A program made the translations under genes and the position numbers. This document shows, one piece after another, positions 39,246 to 47,999 of a DNA stretch of 48,140 bases (the stretch's first letter is position 1; each line of letters opens with the position of its first letter). Below the pieces are notes generated by a model. It saw nothing but the letters and a program-made list of their open reading frames with translations, made no database searches and had not been told where the DNA came from. The DNA comes from a virus, in IMG/VR virus record IMGVR_UViG_3300001533_002025, positions 1 through 48,140 of that record; one strand, given 5' to 3'.

Positions 39246-39901
39246 TGAAAATAAAGGTAACAACAAAAGACAACAAAACAAAAACACTTTATCTATTTGA
39301 TAAAAACCTTAGAACGATAATTAGTAGTGTTAGTGAAGAAATAGATTTAAAAACGATAGATAAAGTTAAAGTTGAGATGAGATTTTCATTTAATGATTTA
39401 AGTAGAGTAGAAGAATTAAAATCAAATATTGAAACATATAACATTGTTTCTAATAGTAAATGTAGTATTAAAGAGATAAATGATTATATATTTAGTATAG
39501 TCATCGTTGGTAAATTAACAGATTCAATATCAATATTACAATCTTTAAATCTAATGAACTTTAAATCAGTAGATACATTAATGAAAAATGATATTAACTT
39601 TATCAAAAATTTAATGAACAAAAGACACGATAGATACGATTATAATTATAGTCTAATAATAAAATATTTATCAGATAATAATTGTAATCTACCATATAGT
39701 AGAATATATGATATGCTAACTAATTATAATAATAAAGCATTTATCAATAAAGTCTTATTACCATTATTTAAAGAATTATATAATTGTGAAATAAACGAAG
39801 CTAGGATTAAAGATTCAACAGATAAATTATCATTACAGAGTATAAATGAAAATACTCTAAAAGAAATAGAAGTTTATGTAAGGAGTAGAGTAGATGGCTA
39901 A
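39245..39901 (+). CDS. unknown protein next to the ligase island
   Basis: 218 residues, helical after an N-terminal beta part (KIKVTTKDNKTKTLYLFDKN). Its ATG overlaps the stop of the ATP-grasp gene and its 3' end overlaps the next gene. No family recognised. It may supply or bind the substrate of the ligases. Confidence 0.55.
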   Translation: MKIKVTTKDNKTKTLYLFDKNLRTIISSVSEEIDLKTIDKVKVEMRFSFNDLSRVEELKSNIETYNIVSNSKCSIKEINDYIFSIVIVGKLTDSISILQSLNLMNFKSVDTLMKNDINFIKNLMNKRHDRYDYNYSLIIKYLSDNNCNLPYSRIYDMLTNYNNKAFINKVLLPLFKELYNCEINEARIKDSTDKLSLQSINENTLKEIEVYVRSRVDG

Positions 39902-40328
39902 TTCAACATATATAATGATAAAGAAAGTTAAACCATGTAAAGAAGAATATAAGAAGACTTGTCTTTTTAATATGATTAATAAAGGAGATTGTAAAAAGGC
40001 ATTATACAATTGTCAATATTCTATGAGAAATAATCCTTTATGTACTTGTAAAAACATTAATAATTGCCCAAGAGAATGGATTATCGAAGAATATAAAGGA
40101 GATACTTATATTTTATATAGATGTAAAACATGTTCATTCTTTATTAAAGATTTTGAGAAAACAGGAAAGAAATTATTGGAGAAAATTGGTGATGATAGTA
40201 TTATTATAGGAGAGAAAAAAGATAAACTTCTTAAAAAGATAATTGGTAATCAAGACGAATCCAAGCATTATAATAATGCAGTTAAATATTTTGAATCGAT
40301 ATATAAATCAATTAATAGGAGAGTATAA
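39894..40328 (+). CDS. cysteine-rich zinc-binding protein
   Basis: 144 residues with ten or more cysteines: CLF and CKKALYNC, CTCKNINNC near residue 50 and CKTCSFF near 83. This suggests two zinc sites. C-terminal half charged. No family recognised. Confidence 0.55.
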   Translation: MANSTYIMIKKVKPCKEEYKKTCLFNMINKGDCKKALYNCQYSMRNNPLCTCKNINNCPREWIIEEYKGDTYILYRCKTCSFFIKDFEKTGKKLLEKIGDDSIIIGEKKDKLLKKIIGNQDESKHYNNAVKYFESIYKSINRRV

Positions 40329-40963
40329 TGCAATCTGAAAGACTTACAGAATCAGAAGTATCGGGTACTATTCTATGGGAAGGATATTTTACTGATTCAA
40401 ATAAGTTTAAAAAACACACTGCTATAGTTATTAAAGAAGATATAGTAAATAAATATGATGAATCTCCATTGTATATATACCAAAAAACATTAAGAAATGA
40501 ATTTAATGATATTTTTATAGGATGGACTAAAATGAAATACTATAAAGCATCGGAGAGAGGACAAATATTTTATTATCCAAAATCATATGATATTGATATA
40601 ATTAATCGTAGATATGCAAAAGATATACTAGATGGTTCTCCATTTAAAGTTTTATATTCATATATTGTTTCTTACAATGGTATTTTGTTAGATGTTGTAT
40701 TTACTGAGGTATCAGGATATTTAAAATTATTCCAAAGAAAGCCACATACCCTAGAGGAAATTAATTTAGGTAAATTAGAAGATTGGAAAGATTTTATAAT
40801 AGAACTAAAATCCTTCTTTTATTCTGACGAAGAAGAAGATACTGATGAAATAGAGGAAGCAGAGGAAGAATATTCACCTACAATAAATAGTACCACCACT
40901 TCCTCTTCCTCTAATTACACACATATAAGAGAAACAAATAATAGTTATTATTATAGGATGTGA
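40328..40963 (+). CDS. unknown protein with acidic linker
   Basis: 211 residues. A globular first part of about 160 residues, then a Glu/Asp run (DEEEDTDEIEEAEEE) and a Ser/Thr/Asn/Tyr-rich tail resembling the linker in the first GATase. No family recognised. Confidence 0.5.
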   Translation: MQSERLTESEVSGTILWEGYFTDSNKFKKHTAIVIKEDIVNKYDESPLYIYQKTLRNEFNDIFIGWTKMKYYKASERGQIFYYPKSYDIDIINRRYAKDILDGSPFKVLYSYIVSYNGILLDVVFTEVSGYLKLFQRKPHTLEEINLGKLEDWKDFIIELKSFFYSDEEEDTDEIEEAEEEYSPTINSTTTSSSSNYTHIRETNNSYYYRM

Positions 40964-40968
40964 TAAAA

Positions 40969-41142
40969 ATGGGTTTAAAGAAAACCTTCCTTACTTCAAT
41001 AGTAACAGGATATGTTATGGAAGTTATAAAGAAATTTAATCCTGATAGACCTATTGGAAGTATAAAAAAGAAAGAAGTTAAAAACATAATAAAAGAAATG
41101 ATGGAACAATTTGATGATGATAAAATAGAGGGAATGTTTTAA
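40969..41142 (+). CDS. small basic protein, unknown
   Basis: 57 residues from the ATG at 40,969; an upstream GTG overlaps the previous gene. Basic helix with KKKEVKNIIKEMMEQFDDDK. Stop overlaps the next ATG. Confidence 0.5.
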   Translation: MGLKKTFLTSIVTGYVMEVIKKFNPDRPIGSIKKKEVKNIIKEMMEQFDDDKIEGMF

Positions 41143-41357
41143 TGAGATTGCAACTTAGAGTAAATAATAAATTCTATTATGATATAGGATTACGTAAGGG
41201 TTTACCATATTTATCTAAAACACATGAACAATTTGGTATTAAATGTCCTAGATTTCTAGAAGACTTTATAGAAGAATATGGTAAAAACAATATAAAAGTT
41301 ATTGCATATGGTTCTTTAAAGAATGAAAAAGATTATATAAATGGGTTATTAAAATGA
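41142..41357 (+). CDS. small protein, unknown
   Basis: 71 residues, alpha/beta (LQLRVNNKFYYDIGLRKG). Overlaps both neighbours. No family recognised. Confidence 0.5.
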   Translation: MRLQLRVNNKFYYDIGLRKGLPYLSKTHEQFGIKCPRFLEDFIEEYGKNNIKVIAYGSLKNEKDYINGLLK

Positions 41358-41539
41358 TTGATTCAAATTCAATAGAATGGTATGATACTATTAGTAGTAA
41401 TTATATTTATATTCAATCTCAATCAGGAATGGAATCAGTAAAGAAAGTTGATATTTTATGTAGAGTTAAAATAGGCAAAGACAGAACTTATCTTAAACAT
41501 TGGGATAATATAAATGGAGTTGGCTATATTAATGACTAA
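41354..41539 (+). CDS. small protein, unknown
   Basis: 61 residues, Ser/Tyr/Ile-rich with YDTISSNYIYIQSQSG, then a CRVKIGKDRTYLKHW strand-loop. Coupled to neighbours by overlaps. Confidence 0.45.
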   Translation: MIDSNSIEWYDTISSNYIYIQSQSGMESVKKVDILCRVKIGKDRTYLKHWDNINGVGYIND

Positions 41540-41750
41540 TATTTACAAATTTGAAATTGAAAATGATAAGCATAACATTATTACCCTAATATCTTCTAAT
41601 GATGCAAATGAGTTTAATAATAAATTAAACAGAATAATGAGTGTAGATTACATGAAAACAGGAGTTGCTATCACTAGTTATAACATTAAGAAGAAGGTAA
41701 GTTTACAAACAGGAACTAAGGTATTTTATTATGACAAAAACTTCAAATGA
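41532..41750 (+). CDS. small protein, unknown
   Basis: 72 residues from the ATG at 41,532, chosen because it overlaps the previous stop. Mixed alpha/beta with a SVDYMKTGVAITSYNI segment. Related in pattern to the next gene. Confidence 0.45.
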   Translation: MTNIYKFEIENDKHNIITLISSNDANEFNNKLNRIMSVDYMKTGVAITSYNIKKKVSLQTGTKVFYYDKNFK

Positions 41751-41931
41751 GATAAAAGTAGTTAGCAAATGGGATTATAATTTAACATGGAATGATCAAA
41801 AAGTATCTATAATATCAGATGATATAGACAATGCTATTACTAAGTTAATATTCTTTAATAATGCATATAATAAACTAGATGATTTATGGTCTCAAAGATT
41901 TCATTTTATTTCTAAGAGGAGAATATTTTAA
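41731..41931 (+). CDS. small protein, unknown
   Basis: 66 residues; WDYNLTWNDQKVSIISDDIDNAITKLI resembles KFEIENDKHNIITLISSNDANEFNNKL of the previous gene, so the two may be diverged tandem duplicates. 20-nt overlap upstream. Confidence 0.45.
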   Translation: MTKTSNEIKVVSKWDYNLTWNDQKVSIISDDIDNAITKLIFFNNAYNKLDDLWSQRFHFISKRRIF

Positions 41932-42104
41932 TGAATATATTTGAATACGAAGTAATAAGTAGATTAATGGGTGAGTCTTCTATTTGTAAGTTATGTTCAG
42001 AAAAAGAACAGGAAGCATATAATAAAATTAATATTCTAAAAGATTCTAATGTTGATAATCTATTTGATAGAACATATTTGAAAAAAATAAATAGAGATGT
42101 ATAG
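41931..42104 (+). CDS. small protein with CxxC, unknown
   Basis: 57 residues with CKLC near residue 19. Start overlaps the preceding stop by one base. No family recognised. Confidence 0.45.
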   Translation: MNIFEYEVISRLMGESSICKLCSEKEQEAYNKINILKDSNVDNLFDRTYLKKINRDV

Positions 42105-42115
42105 AAGGTGAAAAT

Positions 42116-42274
42116 ATGAAAGACACAAATATATATGAAACCAAAGATGGAGAAAGAATAAGTATGCCATATAACGAATGGAAAAAAGCACAGATATATT
42201 GGATTATACTTACAGTTCTTTCGTTCATAATAGGTAATGGATTAGGTTACGCAATAGCAACCAAATTTATATAA
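42116..42274 (+). CDS. small single-pass membrane protein
   Basis: 52 residues with an AAGGTGA site. Charged N-terminal half then a hydrophobic helix (IYWIILTVLSFIIGNGLGYAI). Confidence 0.5.
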   Translation: MKDTNIYETKDGERISMPYNEWKKAQIYWIILTVLSFIIGNGLGYAIATKFI

Positions 42275-42296
42275 ATAAAAAATTATTGGTTATAGG

Positions 42297-42452
42297 ATGG
42301 AAACTCATTATAATAGATTTAAAAGAGTAATAACTACGGTAAATGATATTAATTCAATATCTAAGAAATCATATAAAAGAGGGTTAATATCAGGATTATA
42401 TTTAGGAATATGTATAAGTATTCTTTTATTTGTTATATTTCTATTAATGTGA
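42297..42452 (+). CDS. small single-pass membrane protein
   Basis: 51 residues: basic N-terminus and a C-terminal hydrophobic helix (LYLGICISILLFVIFLLM). One of a run of three membrane proteins. Confidence 0.5.
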   Translation: METHYNRFKRVITTVNDINSISKKSYKRGLISGLYLGICISILLFVIFLLM

Positions 42453-42456
42453 TATT

Positions 42457-42708
42457 ATGAAATTTAGTAAATGGTATTTTAATGAATATATAAACACAAA
42501 AGAAACTAAAGAATTTATTATCTATGTTTCTATTTTCATTTTTTCTCAGATTGTATTTACATTAACACACATAGGATTACGTATTAATATTAAACTATTA
42601 CCAATAACAATGTTATTCTCCTTTATAATAACATTCTTTTTCTTTTTAATTGTATATTTACCATATAGAGAATATTTAGAGGAAAAGAAAAACAATGAAA
42701 ATAGGTGA
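42457..42708 (+). CDS. two-helix membrane protein
   Basis: 83 residues. Two membrane segments (IIYVSIFIFSQIVFTLTHIG and LLPITMLFSFIITFFFFLIV) with a charged C-terminal tail. Overlaps the next gene by 14 nt. Confidence 0.5.
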   Translation: MKFSKWYFNEYINTKETKEFIIYVSIFIFSQIVFTLTHIGLRINIKLLPITMLFSFIITFFFFLIVYLPYREYLEEKKNNENR

Positions 42709-42871
42709 TAGAGTAATGGATGATTTGACAGAGGAAGAACATACCATCATAGAAATAATTGGAAATGATGGGTTTAAAGTTGATAGTGAATATTTAGAAG
42801 GTTATCGATTTGGATGGGAAATAACTCCTTTAGATGGAGATAGTTGGAATGAAAGTATTTCTAAAGAATAA
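42695..42871 (+). CDS. small SH3-like protein
   Basis: 58 residues with the pattern IGDRVMDD, HTIIEIIGNDGFKVD and RFGWEITPLD, suggesting a small beta-barrel like the gene at 32,766. Overlaps both neighbours. Confidence 0.45.
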   Translation: MKIGDRVMDDLTEEEHTIIEIIGNDGFKVDSEYLEGYRFGWEITPLDGDSWNESISKE

Positions 42872-43136
42872 GATAATAACTAGGAAGATAGAAGAAAACA
42901 AAAAGGAAAGACCAATAATAAAGGAATATTGTTGTAAAGAATTTAAACGAGCTATCAGTCATACTATACTTTATAATTCTGCATTTCTTGAAGGCGACCG
43001 TAAATGGCATCTTGTAGATTGTCATTGGAAGATGGAGTCTTTAGGTTCTATGAAAAAATGTCAATATGATTATGAAAACCCACCAATTAAATATTGTCCG
43101 TTTTGTGGAGAAAAAATAGTTTATGAATGTGATTAA
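42849..43136 (+). CDS. zinc-ribbon protein
   Basis: 95 residues from the ATG at 42,849. Cysteines at EYCCKEF, VDCHWKM and the C-terminal CPFCGEK form the metal site. This pattern resembles a family of small phage proteins. It overlaps the previous gene by 23 nt. Confidence 0.55.
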   Translation: MKVFLKNKIITRKIEENKKERPIIKEYCCKEFKRAISHTILYNSAFLEGDRKWHLVDCHWKMESLGSMKKCQYDYENPPIKYCPFCGEKIVYECD

Positions 43137-43355
43137 ATGAATATTCAGTGTGATAGATGTAAAAAGATATATGACATAAATGGACATAAAGATACATATA
43201 AAAATAACGATGGTAAAATTGTATATATTGTTTCTAGAATAAATTTTGATGGAGTATATAATCTAAGAGATGATATGACAGATAAATATTTATGTCCAAA
43301 GTGTACATATAAATTGAGAGAATGGATTAAAAATAAATCTAACACTATATGTTAA
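43137..43355 (+). CDS. zinc-ribbon protein
   Basis: 72 residues; CDRCKKIYD near the N-terminus and CPKCTYKL near residue 53 bracket a strand-rich loop. ATG starts immediately after the previous stop. Confidence 0.55.
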   Translation: MNIQCDRCKKIYDINGHKDTYKNNDGKIVYIVSRINFDGVYNLRDDMTDKYLCPKCTYKLREWIKNKSNTIC

Positions 43356-43681
43356 AAAGAACAATAAGCATAATAGTATGTATTATATTAATATTATGCA
43401 CTAATCTATGTATAGTAACACAAGCAAATGATGGCATAGATAAAAACAATGATAAAGAATATCTTAATGGTCTAGATGATAAATCTGATTACACTGCATT
43501 ATTCTGGGGAACTGTTAGTTTAGTAATATTTTTACCACCACAATTAAAGACAATTGTAAATGGAAATACAACATTACAAAAGATAGGTGCATTATTAGGA
43601 AGTATAAGTATGTCTTACGCAATATTATTTAACTTTCTAGAAGCATTTGATATTTATGATTATAATGGTGATGGAAAATAA
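43349..43681 (+). CDS. secreted or membrane protein
   Basis: 110 residues. It begins with a signal-peptide-like segment (MLKRTISIIVCIILILC then a QAND junction) and has two further hydrophobic segments (FWGTVSLVIFLPP and GALLGSISMSYAILFNFL). It ends in DIYDYNGDGK, resembling half an EF-hand calcium loop. Probably membrane-located. Function unknown. Confidence 0.5.
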   Translation: MLKRTISIIVCIILILCTNLCIVTQANDGIDKNNDKEYLNGLDDKSDYTALFWGTVSLVIFLPPQLKTIVNGNTTLQKIGALLGSISMSYAILFNFLEAFDIYDYNGDGK

Positions 43682-43682
43682 T

Positions 43683-43862
43683 ATGTTAATAGGCGAAATG
43701 ATAATATATATTTTTGCCTTTATAATGATGGGAATATTACATATAGTTATTCCACTATTTGTTATTGTTGGTATACTTTCTAAAGATTTAATAACTTTTT
43801 GTATGGGAATTTTCCTATCAGGTGCATTATTAACATTCTGGTTATGTGTATTTGAAATATGA
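43683..43862 (+). CDS. two-helix membrane protein
   Basis: 59 residues from the ATG at 43,683. Two hydrophobic helices (IIYIFAFIMMGILHIVIPLF and FCMGIFLSGALLTFWLC). Last gene before the RNA-repair cassette; a holin-like role is possible but unsupported. Confidence 0.5.
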   Translation: MLIGEMIIYIFAFIMMGILHIVIPLFVIVGILSKDLITFCMGIFLSGALLTFWLCVFEI

Positions 43863-43872
43863 GGATTAAAAT

Positions 43873-44655
43873 ATGAAATATGCAAAAATCACCCATATAT
43901 CAAAATCCTTACGCAATAAAATCCTAGAATTATTAAAGAGTGTAGAGAAAGTATATAATATTAATATCCTTTTTGCTATTGAATCAGGCAGTAGACTATG
44001 GAGAATAGAAAGTAAGGATTCAGATTATGATATACGATTTGTTTACACTAGAAGTAAAAAAGAGTATCTTTCATTAGATAAGTATAGAGATGTAATTGAA
44101 TATACAAAAGGAGACTATGATTTAGTTGGTTTTGATATATATAAATTCTTACACTTATTAGAAAAAAGTAACCCTTCTGTAATAGAATGGTTATATAGTG
44201 ATATAATATATAAAGACAATAAAATAAAAAATAAACTAAAATATCTAATAACGTATGAATTTAAACCTATTGCATTATTTTATCATTATAGCAGTATGTG
44301 TAAAAGAAATTATTATGATTATCTCAAATCATCTAAAGAATTAACATATAAAAAATATCTTTATTCTATGCGTGGTCTTATAAATGCAAAGTATGTTTAT
44401 ATGTATGAAAAAATACCACCAGTAAAACTTGAAGATACTATTTCCAAAATTGATTTACCAGAAGATGTAGAAAAAAAGATAAGAGAAATTATCGATATTA
44501 AAAAGAAAGGTGATGAGAAAGATTATATATCAAGACTTCATCTATTTGAAAAATATATAGAAAAGTTTTTAGATTCAGAGTATAGAATCAATAGTAATAA
44601 TACTTATCTAAGAGATGAACTTAATAACGTTTTATATAATATATTAGGAGTCTAG
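43873..44655 (+). CDS. RlaP-like nucleotidyltransferase
   Basis: 260 residues. AIESGSRLW (about 35-43) and DSDYDIRF (about 49-56) are the GS and DxD motifs of polymerase-beta-fold nucleotidyltransferases. DYDLVGFDIYKFLHLL and NPSVIEWLYSD follow, as in the RlaP/PF10127 family linked to RNA repair. A helical C-terminal domain follows. It is 2 nt before a phosphoesterase and close to an RNA ligase. It may add nucleotides to, or prepare, broken RNA ends. Confidence 0.75.
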   Translation: MKYAKITHISKSLRNKILELLKSVEKVYNINILFAIESGSRLWRIESKDSDYDIRFVYTRSKKEYLSLDKYRDVIEYTKGDYDLVGFDIYKFLHLLEKSNPSVIEWLYSDIIYKDNKIKNKLKYLITYEFKPIALFYHYSSMCKRNYYDYLKSSKELTYKKYLYSMRGLINAKYVYMYEKIPPVKLEDTISKIDLPEDVEKKIREIIDIKKKGDEKDYISRLHLFEKYIEKFLDSEYRINSNNTYLRDELNNVLYNILGV

Positions 44656-44657
44656 TA

Positions 44658-45293
44658 ATGAAAATATGTGCATTATCGGATTTACATGGATATTTAAATA
44701 TAGAAATACCAGAGTGTAACATTCTTATATTAGCAGGAGATATAAGTTGGAATGGAAATTATAAATGGTATTCAGAAGTATTTTGTGATTGGCTAACTAA
44801 AATACAAAAACAATTCGATATTTGCTTTCTTGTATTTGGTAATCATGATGATAATATATATATGGATAAATCAAATGAAGATATATATAAAAATTTACCA
44901 GATAATGTTATTATATTAAATAATGAGAATTATGAATATAAAGGTATAAAATTCTTTGGTTCTCCTAATTGTAGATATATTCATGGATTTAGAAATACAA
45001 TGTCAGAAGATACATTAGAATATATGTATAATAAAATGGATAAAGACGTAGATATTGTTATTACACATTCACCACCATACGGAATTGGTGATGTATCTAA
45101 AGGAAATGAAATACATCTGGGAAGTATTTCTTTATTTAAACAAATAGAAGAAGTTAAACCAAAAATACATATATTTGGACATGTACATTCTGGAAATAAA
45201 TACACAAGACAAAATAAAACAGACTTCTATAATGTAAGTATTTTAAATGAGAATTATAAATTAGAATATCCAATAACTTGTGTAGATTATTAA
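44658..45293 (+). CDS. calcineurin-like metallophosphoesterase
   Basis: 211 residues with all family motifs: SDLHG (7-11), AGDIS (about 31-35), FGNHDD (about 65-70), ITHSPPYG (about 135-142) and FGHVHSG (about 173-179). These bind two metal ions and hydrolyse phosphomono- or diesters. Set between a nucleotidyltransferase and an RNA ligase, it may remove 3' or cyclic phosphates from cleaved RNA. Confidence 0.8.
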   Translation: MKICALSDLHGYLNIEIPECNILILAGDISWNGNYKWYSEVFCDWLTKIQKQFDICFLVFGNHDDNIYMDKSNEDIYKNLPDNVIILNNENYEYKGIKFFGSPNCRYIHGFRNTMSEDTLEYMYNKMDKDVDIVITHSPPYGIGDVSKGNEIHLGSISLFKQIEEVKPKIHIFGHVHSGNKYTRQNKTDFYNVSILNENYKLEYPITCVDY

Positions 45294-45306
45294 TGAGGAA
45301 TTATAT

Positions 45307-46206
45307 ATGACAAATTTTATGAAATACCCAAAGATTAAGATAATTGGTGATGAGGATAATAAAGAATTATTTTCTAATCCAGAAGATGAAATCGTAATAG
45401 AAGAAAAAATAGATGGGGCTAACTTTAGATTCTATATTAAGGATAATAACATTATCTTTGGTAGTAGAAATCTTATTTTAGATAAAGATGCTGAGAGAAG
45501 TAAATCATGGGGTAAGTGTATAGAATATATTAAAGATATATTTAGCCATGATAATATTAAATTCTATAATGATTTGATTTTCTTTGGTGAATGTTGTATA
45601 AGACATTCTACACCATATGATTTTGATAAGATGCCACCATTTCTAGGATTTGATATATTTAATCTTAATACAAATGAATTCTTAGATTTAGAAGATTGTA
45701 AAAGAACATATTCAGACTTAGGTATTGAATTTGTTCCAATAATAGAAATAACTAAAGTAGGAAAGATAAAAGAATTTAGAGATGAAGATATTCCTAAATC
45801 AAAATATTATGATGGGCAAGCTGAAGGTATAGTTCTAAAGAATTATCAAGAACAAATCTTCGCTAAGTATGTAACAGATAAACATAAAGAAAGAAATATC
45901 CAAACATATGGTGGTTCTAAGAAATGGGCTCAAACAGATACAGCAAAAATATCTGCTATGTTTTGTACTAACCCACGTATTGAAAAGAAGATATTTGAAT
46001 TAATACATGAAGGAAAGAAACTAGAAAAACCTCTTATGAAATGGTTACCTCAAAGAGTATGGGAAGATATAAGAGAAGAACATTATAAAGAAATACTACA
46101 CAAGAATTATAAAATTGATGTTGGTAAGTTAAGAAGACTTATTGCAAAAAGATGTCTTTATGTTCTAGAAAACATGATTCAAGATAGTGCATTTAATAAG
46201 GAATAA
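45307..46206 (+). CDS. Rnl2-like RNA ligase
   Basis: 299 residues. The nucleotidyltransferase motifs are EEKIDGANF (catalytic Lys about 34), FGSRN, FFGECC (motif III), FLGFDIFN (IIIa), AEGIVLKNY (motif IV) and AKYV (motif V). A basic C-terminal domain follows. The lysine is adenylylated with ATP and RNA 3'-OH and 5'-phosphate ends are joined. It is third in the cassette with the nucleotidyltransferase and phosphoesterase. Confidence 0.82.
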   Translation: MTNFMKYPKIKIIGDEDNKELFSNPEDEIVIEEKIDGANFRFYIKDNNIIFGSRNLILDKDAERSKSWGKCIEYIKDIFSHDNIKFYNDLIFFGECCIRHSTPYDFDKMPPFLGFDIFNLNTNEFLDLEDCKRTYSDLGIEFVPIIEITKVGKIKEFRDEDIPKSKYYDGQAEGIVLKNYQEQIFAKYVTDKHKERNIQTYGGSKKWAQTDTAKISAMFCTNPRIEKKIFELIHEGKKLEKPLMKWLPQRVWEDIREEHYKEILHKNYKIDVGKLRRLIAKRCLYVLENMIQDSAFNKE

Positions 46207-46208
46207 AT

Positions 46209-46505
46209 ATGAATTCAGATAAATATATAAATATAATGGATATATACTTAAAGAATGTATACAAAGATTCTATTGTTAACAATTATACTCTATTCCATAT
46301 AAATGATGGAAAGGATAAATTCCTAATAGTAAAAGGTAATGATATATCTAAATACAAAGTGTATATCAGAGATGGATATCCAAATGAAAATAACAATGAA
46401 ACTATATTATATGAAAGAAAATTTAATAATAAAACCAAAGCTATTAAATATTATAAAGAATGTCAAGAAAGTCTAGAAAAATTTATGGAGAAAAAGATAT
46501 TATGA
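46209..46505 (+). CDS. unknown protein
   Basis: 98 residues directly after the RNA ligase, alpha/beta (YTLFHINDGKDKFLIVKGND) with a C-terminal helix. Overlaps the next (disrupted) gene. No family recognised. Confidence 0.5.
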   Translation: MNSDKYINIMDIYLKNVYKDSIVNNYTLFHINDGKDKFLIVKGNDISKYKVYIRDGYPNENNNETILYERKFNNKTKAIKYYKECQESLEKFMEKKIL

Positions 46506-46616
46506 GAAAATCTTTAAAAAAATTGTGAAGATAGTAACGAATGGGGTGAAATAATTTTTTATAAAGAAGATGTAAAATCTGCTGTTGAAGGATTCTTTGA
46601 TTATCTTATAGAATAG
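46502..46616 (+). pseudogene. small gene disrupted in an A7 run
   Basis: The ATG at 46,502 overlaps the previous stop codon. After AGA AAA TCT TTA the frame meets seven A and stops at TGA. Removing one A restores a frame reading NCEDSNEWGEIIFYKEDVKS to a TAG at 46,614. The same frame then continues as RQENGQPKISDLMQMKREW to 46,694. It may be a homopolymer sequencing error, slippage or decay. Confidence 0.4.
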
Positions 46617-46690
46617 AGACAAGAAAACGGACAACCAAAGATAAGTGATTTAATGCAGATGAAAAGAGAATGGTTTGAGGATGTGAGTAA

Positions 46691-47131
46691 ATGAAAAAAA
46701 TATATAAAGGTTATCTTAGAAAGAATGAATGTAAGTATACTCTTAGATTAGAAAGAGATAATTATGAAGTAGAGTTAGTAGAAAAAATAGAAGAGGATAT
46801 TAAGTTATATGGTAACTATTTATCTGTTAGATATTATATATCTGATAAAGAAACATCAGTTGATGATATAAAGGAACAATGGATACTAAAAGTAATGGGA
46901 ATATCTAAATGTGAGTATTGGGATAGATATGGTTCAGAATGGACAGGATATATGTGGACTGATGAAGAATTAAATGTTGGTGGTCATAATTTATTAGAAG
47001 AATTAAAATCCTATATAGATAAATATATTGTTCTTGAGATAGACTATTCTGAAGAAGATAAAAATACATATATAAAACAAAAGAGAGCAAAGAATTCAGA
47101 TTTACTATCTAAAGATAAACTAATAGGATAA
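46691..47131 (+). CDS. unknown protein
   Basis: 146 residues, acidic and aromatic, with CEYWDRYGSEWTGYMW in the middle. It lies between the RNA ligase and the second phosphoesterase. No family recognised. Confidence 0.5.
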   Translation: MKKIYKGYLRKNECKYTLRLERDNYEVELVEKIEEDIKLYGNYLSVRYYISDKETSVDDIKEQWILKVMGISKCEYWDRYGSEWTGYMWTDEELNVGGHNLLEELKSYIDKYIVLEIDYSEEDKNTYIKQKRAKNSDLLSKDKLIG

Positions 47132-47151
47132 TAACATTATAAGGAATAAAT

Positions 47152-47763
47152 ATGACACAAGTATTTTTTACATCTGATTGTCATTTCGACCATGCTAATA
47201 TTATCAAATTTTGTGATAGACCATTTTGGAGAAATAACGATTTAGTTGGTGAAGGGAAGATTGCTAGTAGAGTATGGGTTTCTGATAAAAGAAAGATAGA
47301 ATGTTGTCAATGGATGAATGAAACTTTAGTTAAAAAATGGAACTCTAAAGTTAAAAATGAAGATATTATATACCATATTGGAGACTTTGCATTCAAAGGT
47401 AGTAATAATACAAGAAAATGGGAAGAGAAATTAAATGGAAGTATTGTTCATATTCAAGGTAATCATGATTTAAATAATGGTGTAAAAACATTCATAGTAA
47501 AGTGTATTATGGAATTTGGTAATAAATCAATTCTTGTTCAACATCATCCACCACATACAATACAAGAAATACCTGAATGGTGTGATTTTGTACTATGTGG
47601 ACATGTTCATGATAAATGGAAACATAAAGTAATAGAAGGTATTCCTATTATTAATGTTGGTGTTGATGTATGGGATTTTGAACCAGTATCAGTTGAATCA
47701 ATTCTAAAATACTTTCATCTAGTAAAAAATAATTTAGTAAATGAGAAGGGAGAGAGAATATGA
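47152..47763 (+). CDS. calcineurin-like metallophosphoesterase, second
   Basis: 203 residues: TSDCHFDHANI (7-17), HIGDFAF (about 77-83), IQGNHD (about 100-105), VQHHPPH (about 126-132) and CGHVHDKW (about 146-153). This is the phage type often annotated as phosphohydrolase, distinct from the protein at 44,658. Substrate unknown; it may act on RNA ends or on nucleotides. Confidence 0.78.
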   Translation: MTQVFFTSDCHFDHANIIKFCDRPFWRNNDLVGEGKIASRVWVSDKRKIECCQWMNETLVKKWNSKVKNEDIIYHIGDFAFKGSNNTRKWEEKLNGSIVHIQGNHDLNNGVKTFIVKCIMEFGNKSILVQHHPPHTIQEIPEWCDFVLCGHVHDKWKHKVIEGIPIINVGVDVWDFEPVSVESILKYFHLVKNNLVNEKGERI

Positions 47764-47769
47764 AAGAAT

Positions 47770-47847
47770 GTGGTATTAGTTATATTACTTACACTATCTA
47801 TGCTTGGAGAAATCTTGTTTGCGATACTTAGTATAATAGAGAGATGA
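47770..47847 (+). CDS. tiny membrane peptide, uncertain
   Basis: 25 codons from a GTG (VVLVILLTLSMLGEILFAIL), a single hydrophobic helix with GAGAG upstream. The other frame here, from the ATG at 47,760, is 23 codons without a motif. The choice is uncertain. Confidence 0.25.
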   Translation: MVLVILLTLSMLGEILFAILSIIER

Positions 47848-47852
47848 TATAA

Positions 47853-47999
47853 ATGTGTAAACATGAATGGACAGAATGGGAAGAATGGATAAATCCTGTT
47901 CCTACATATTTTCATAGTCTTAGAAATAAAATAAGAAGATGTAAGAAATGCGAAGTTATACAATTCAAATACGAACCAGAAGGAAAGGAGAAAAGATAA
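47853..47999 (+). CDS. small zinc-binding protein
   Basis: 48 residues with CKHEW at the N-terminus and CKKCE near residue 30, a CxH...CxxC zinc site like that at 24,827. The stop is followed immediately by the next ATG. Confidence 0.5.
   Translation: MCKHEWTEWEEWINPVPTYFHSLRNKIRRCKKCEVIQFKYEPEGKEKR

Noticed and set aside
46614-46616. In-frame TAG codons (also 20,600-20,602) that might be read as pyrrolysine
   Set aside because: Many clearly separate genes here end in TAG followed by a new ATG and ribosome site, and there is no sign of conserved sequence across the TAGs apart from one probable pseudogene.
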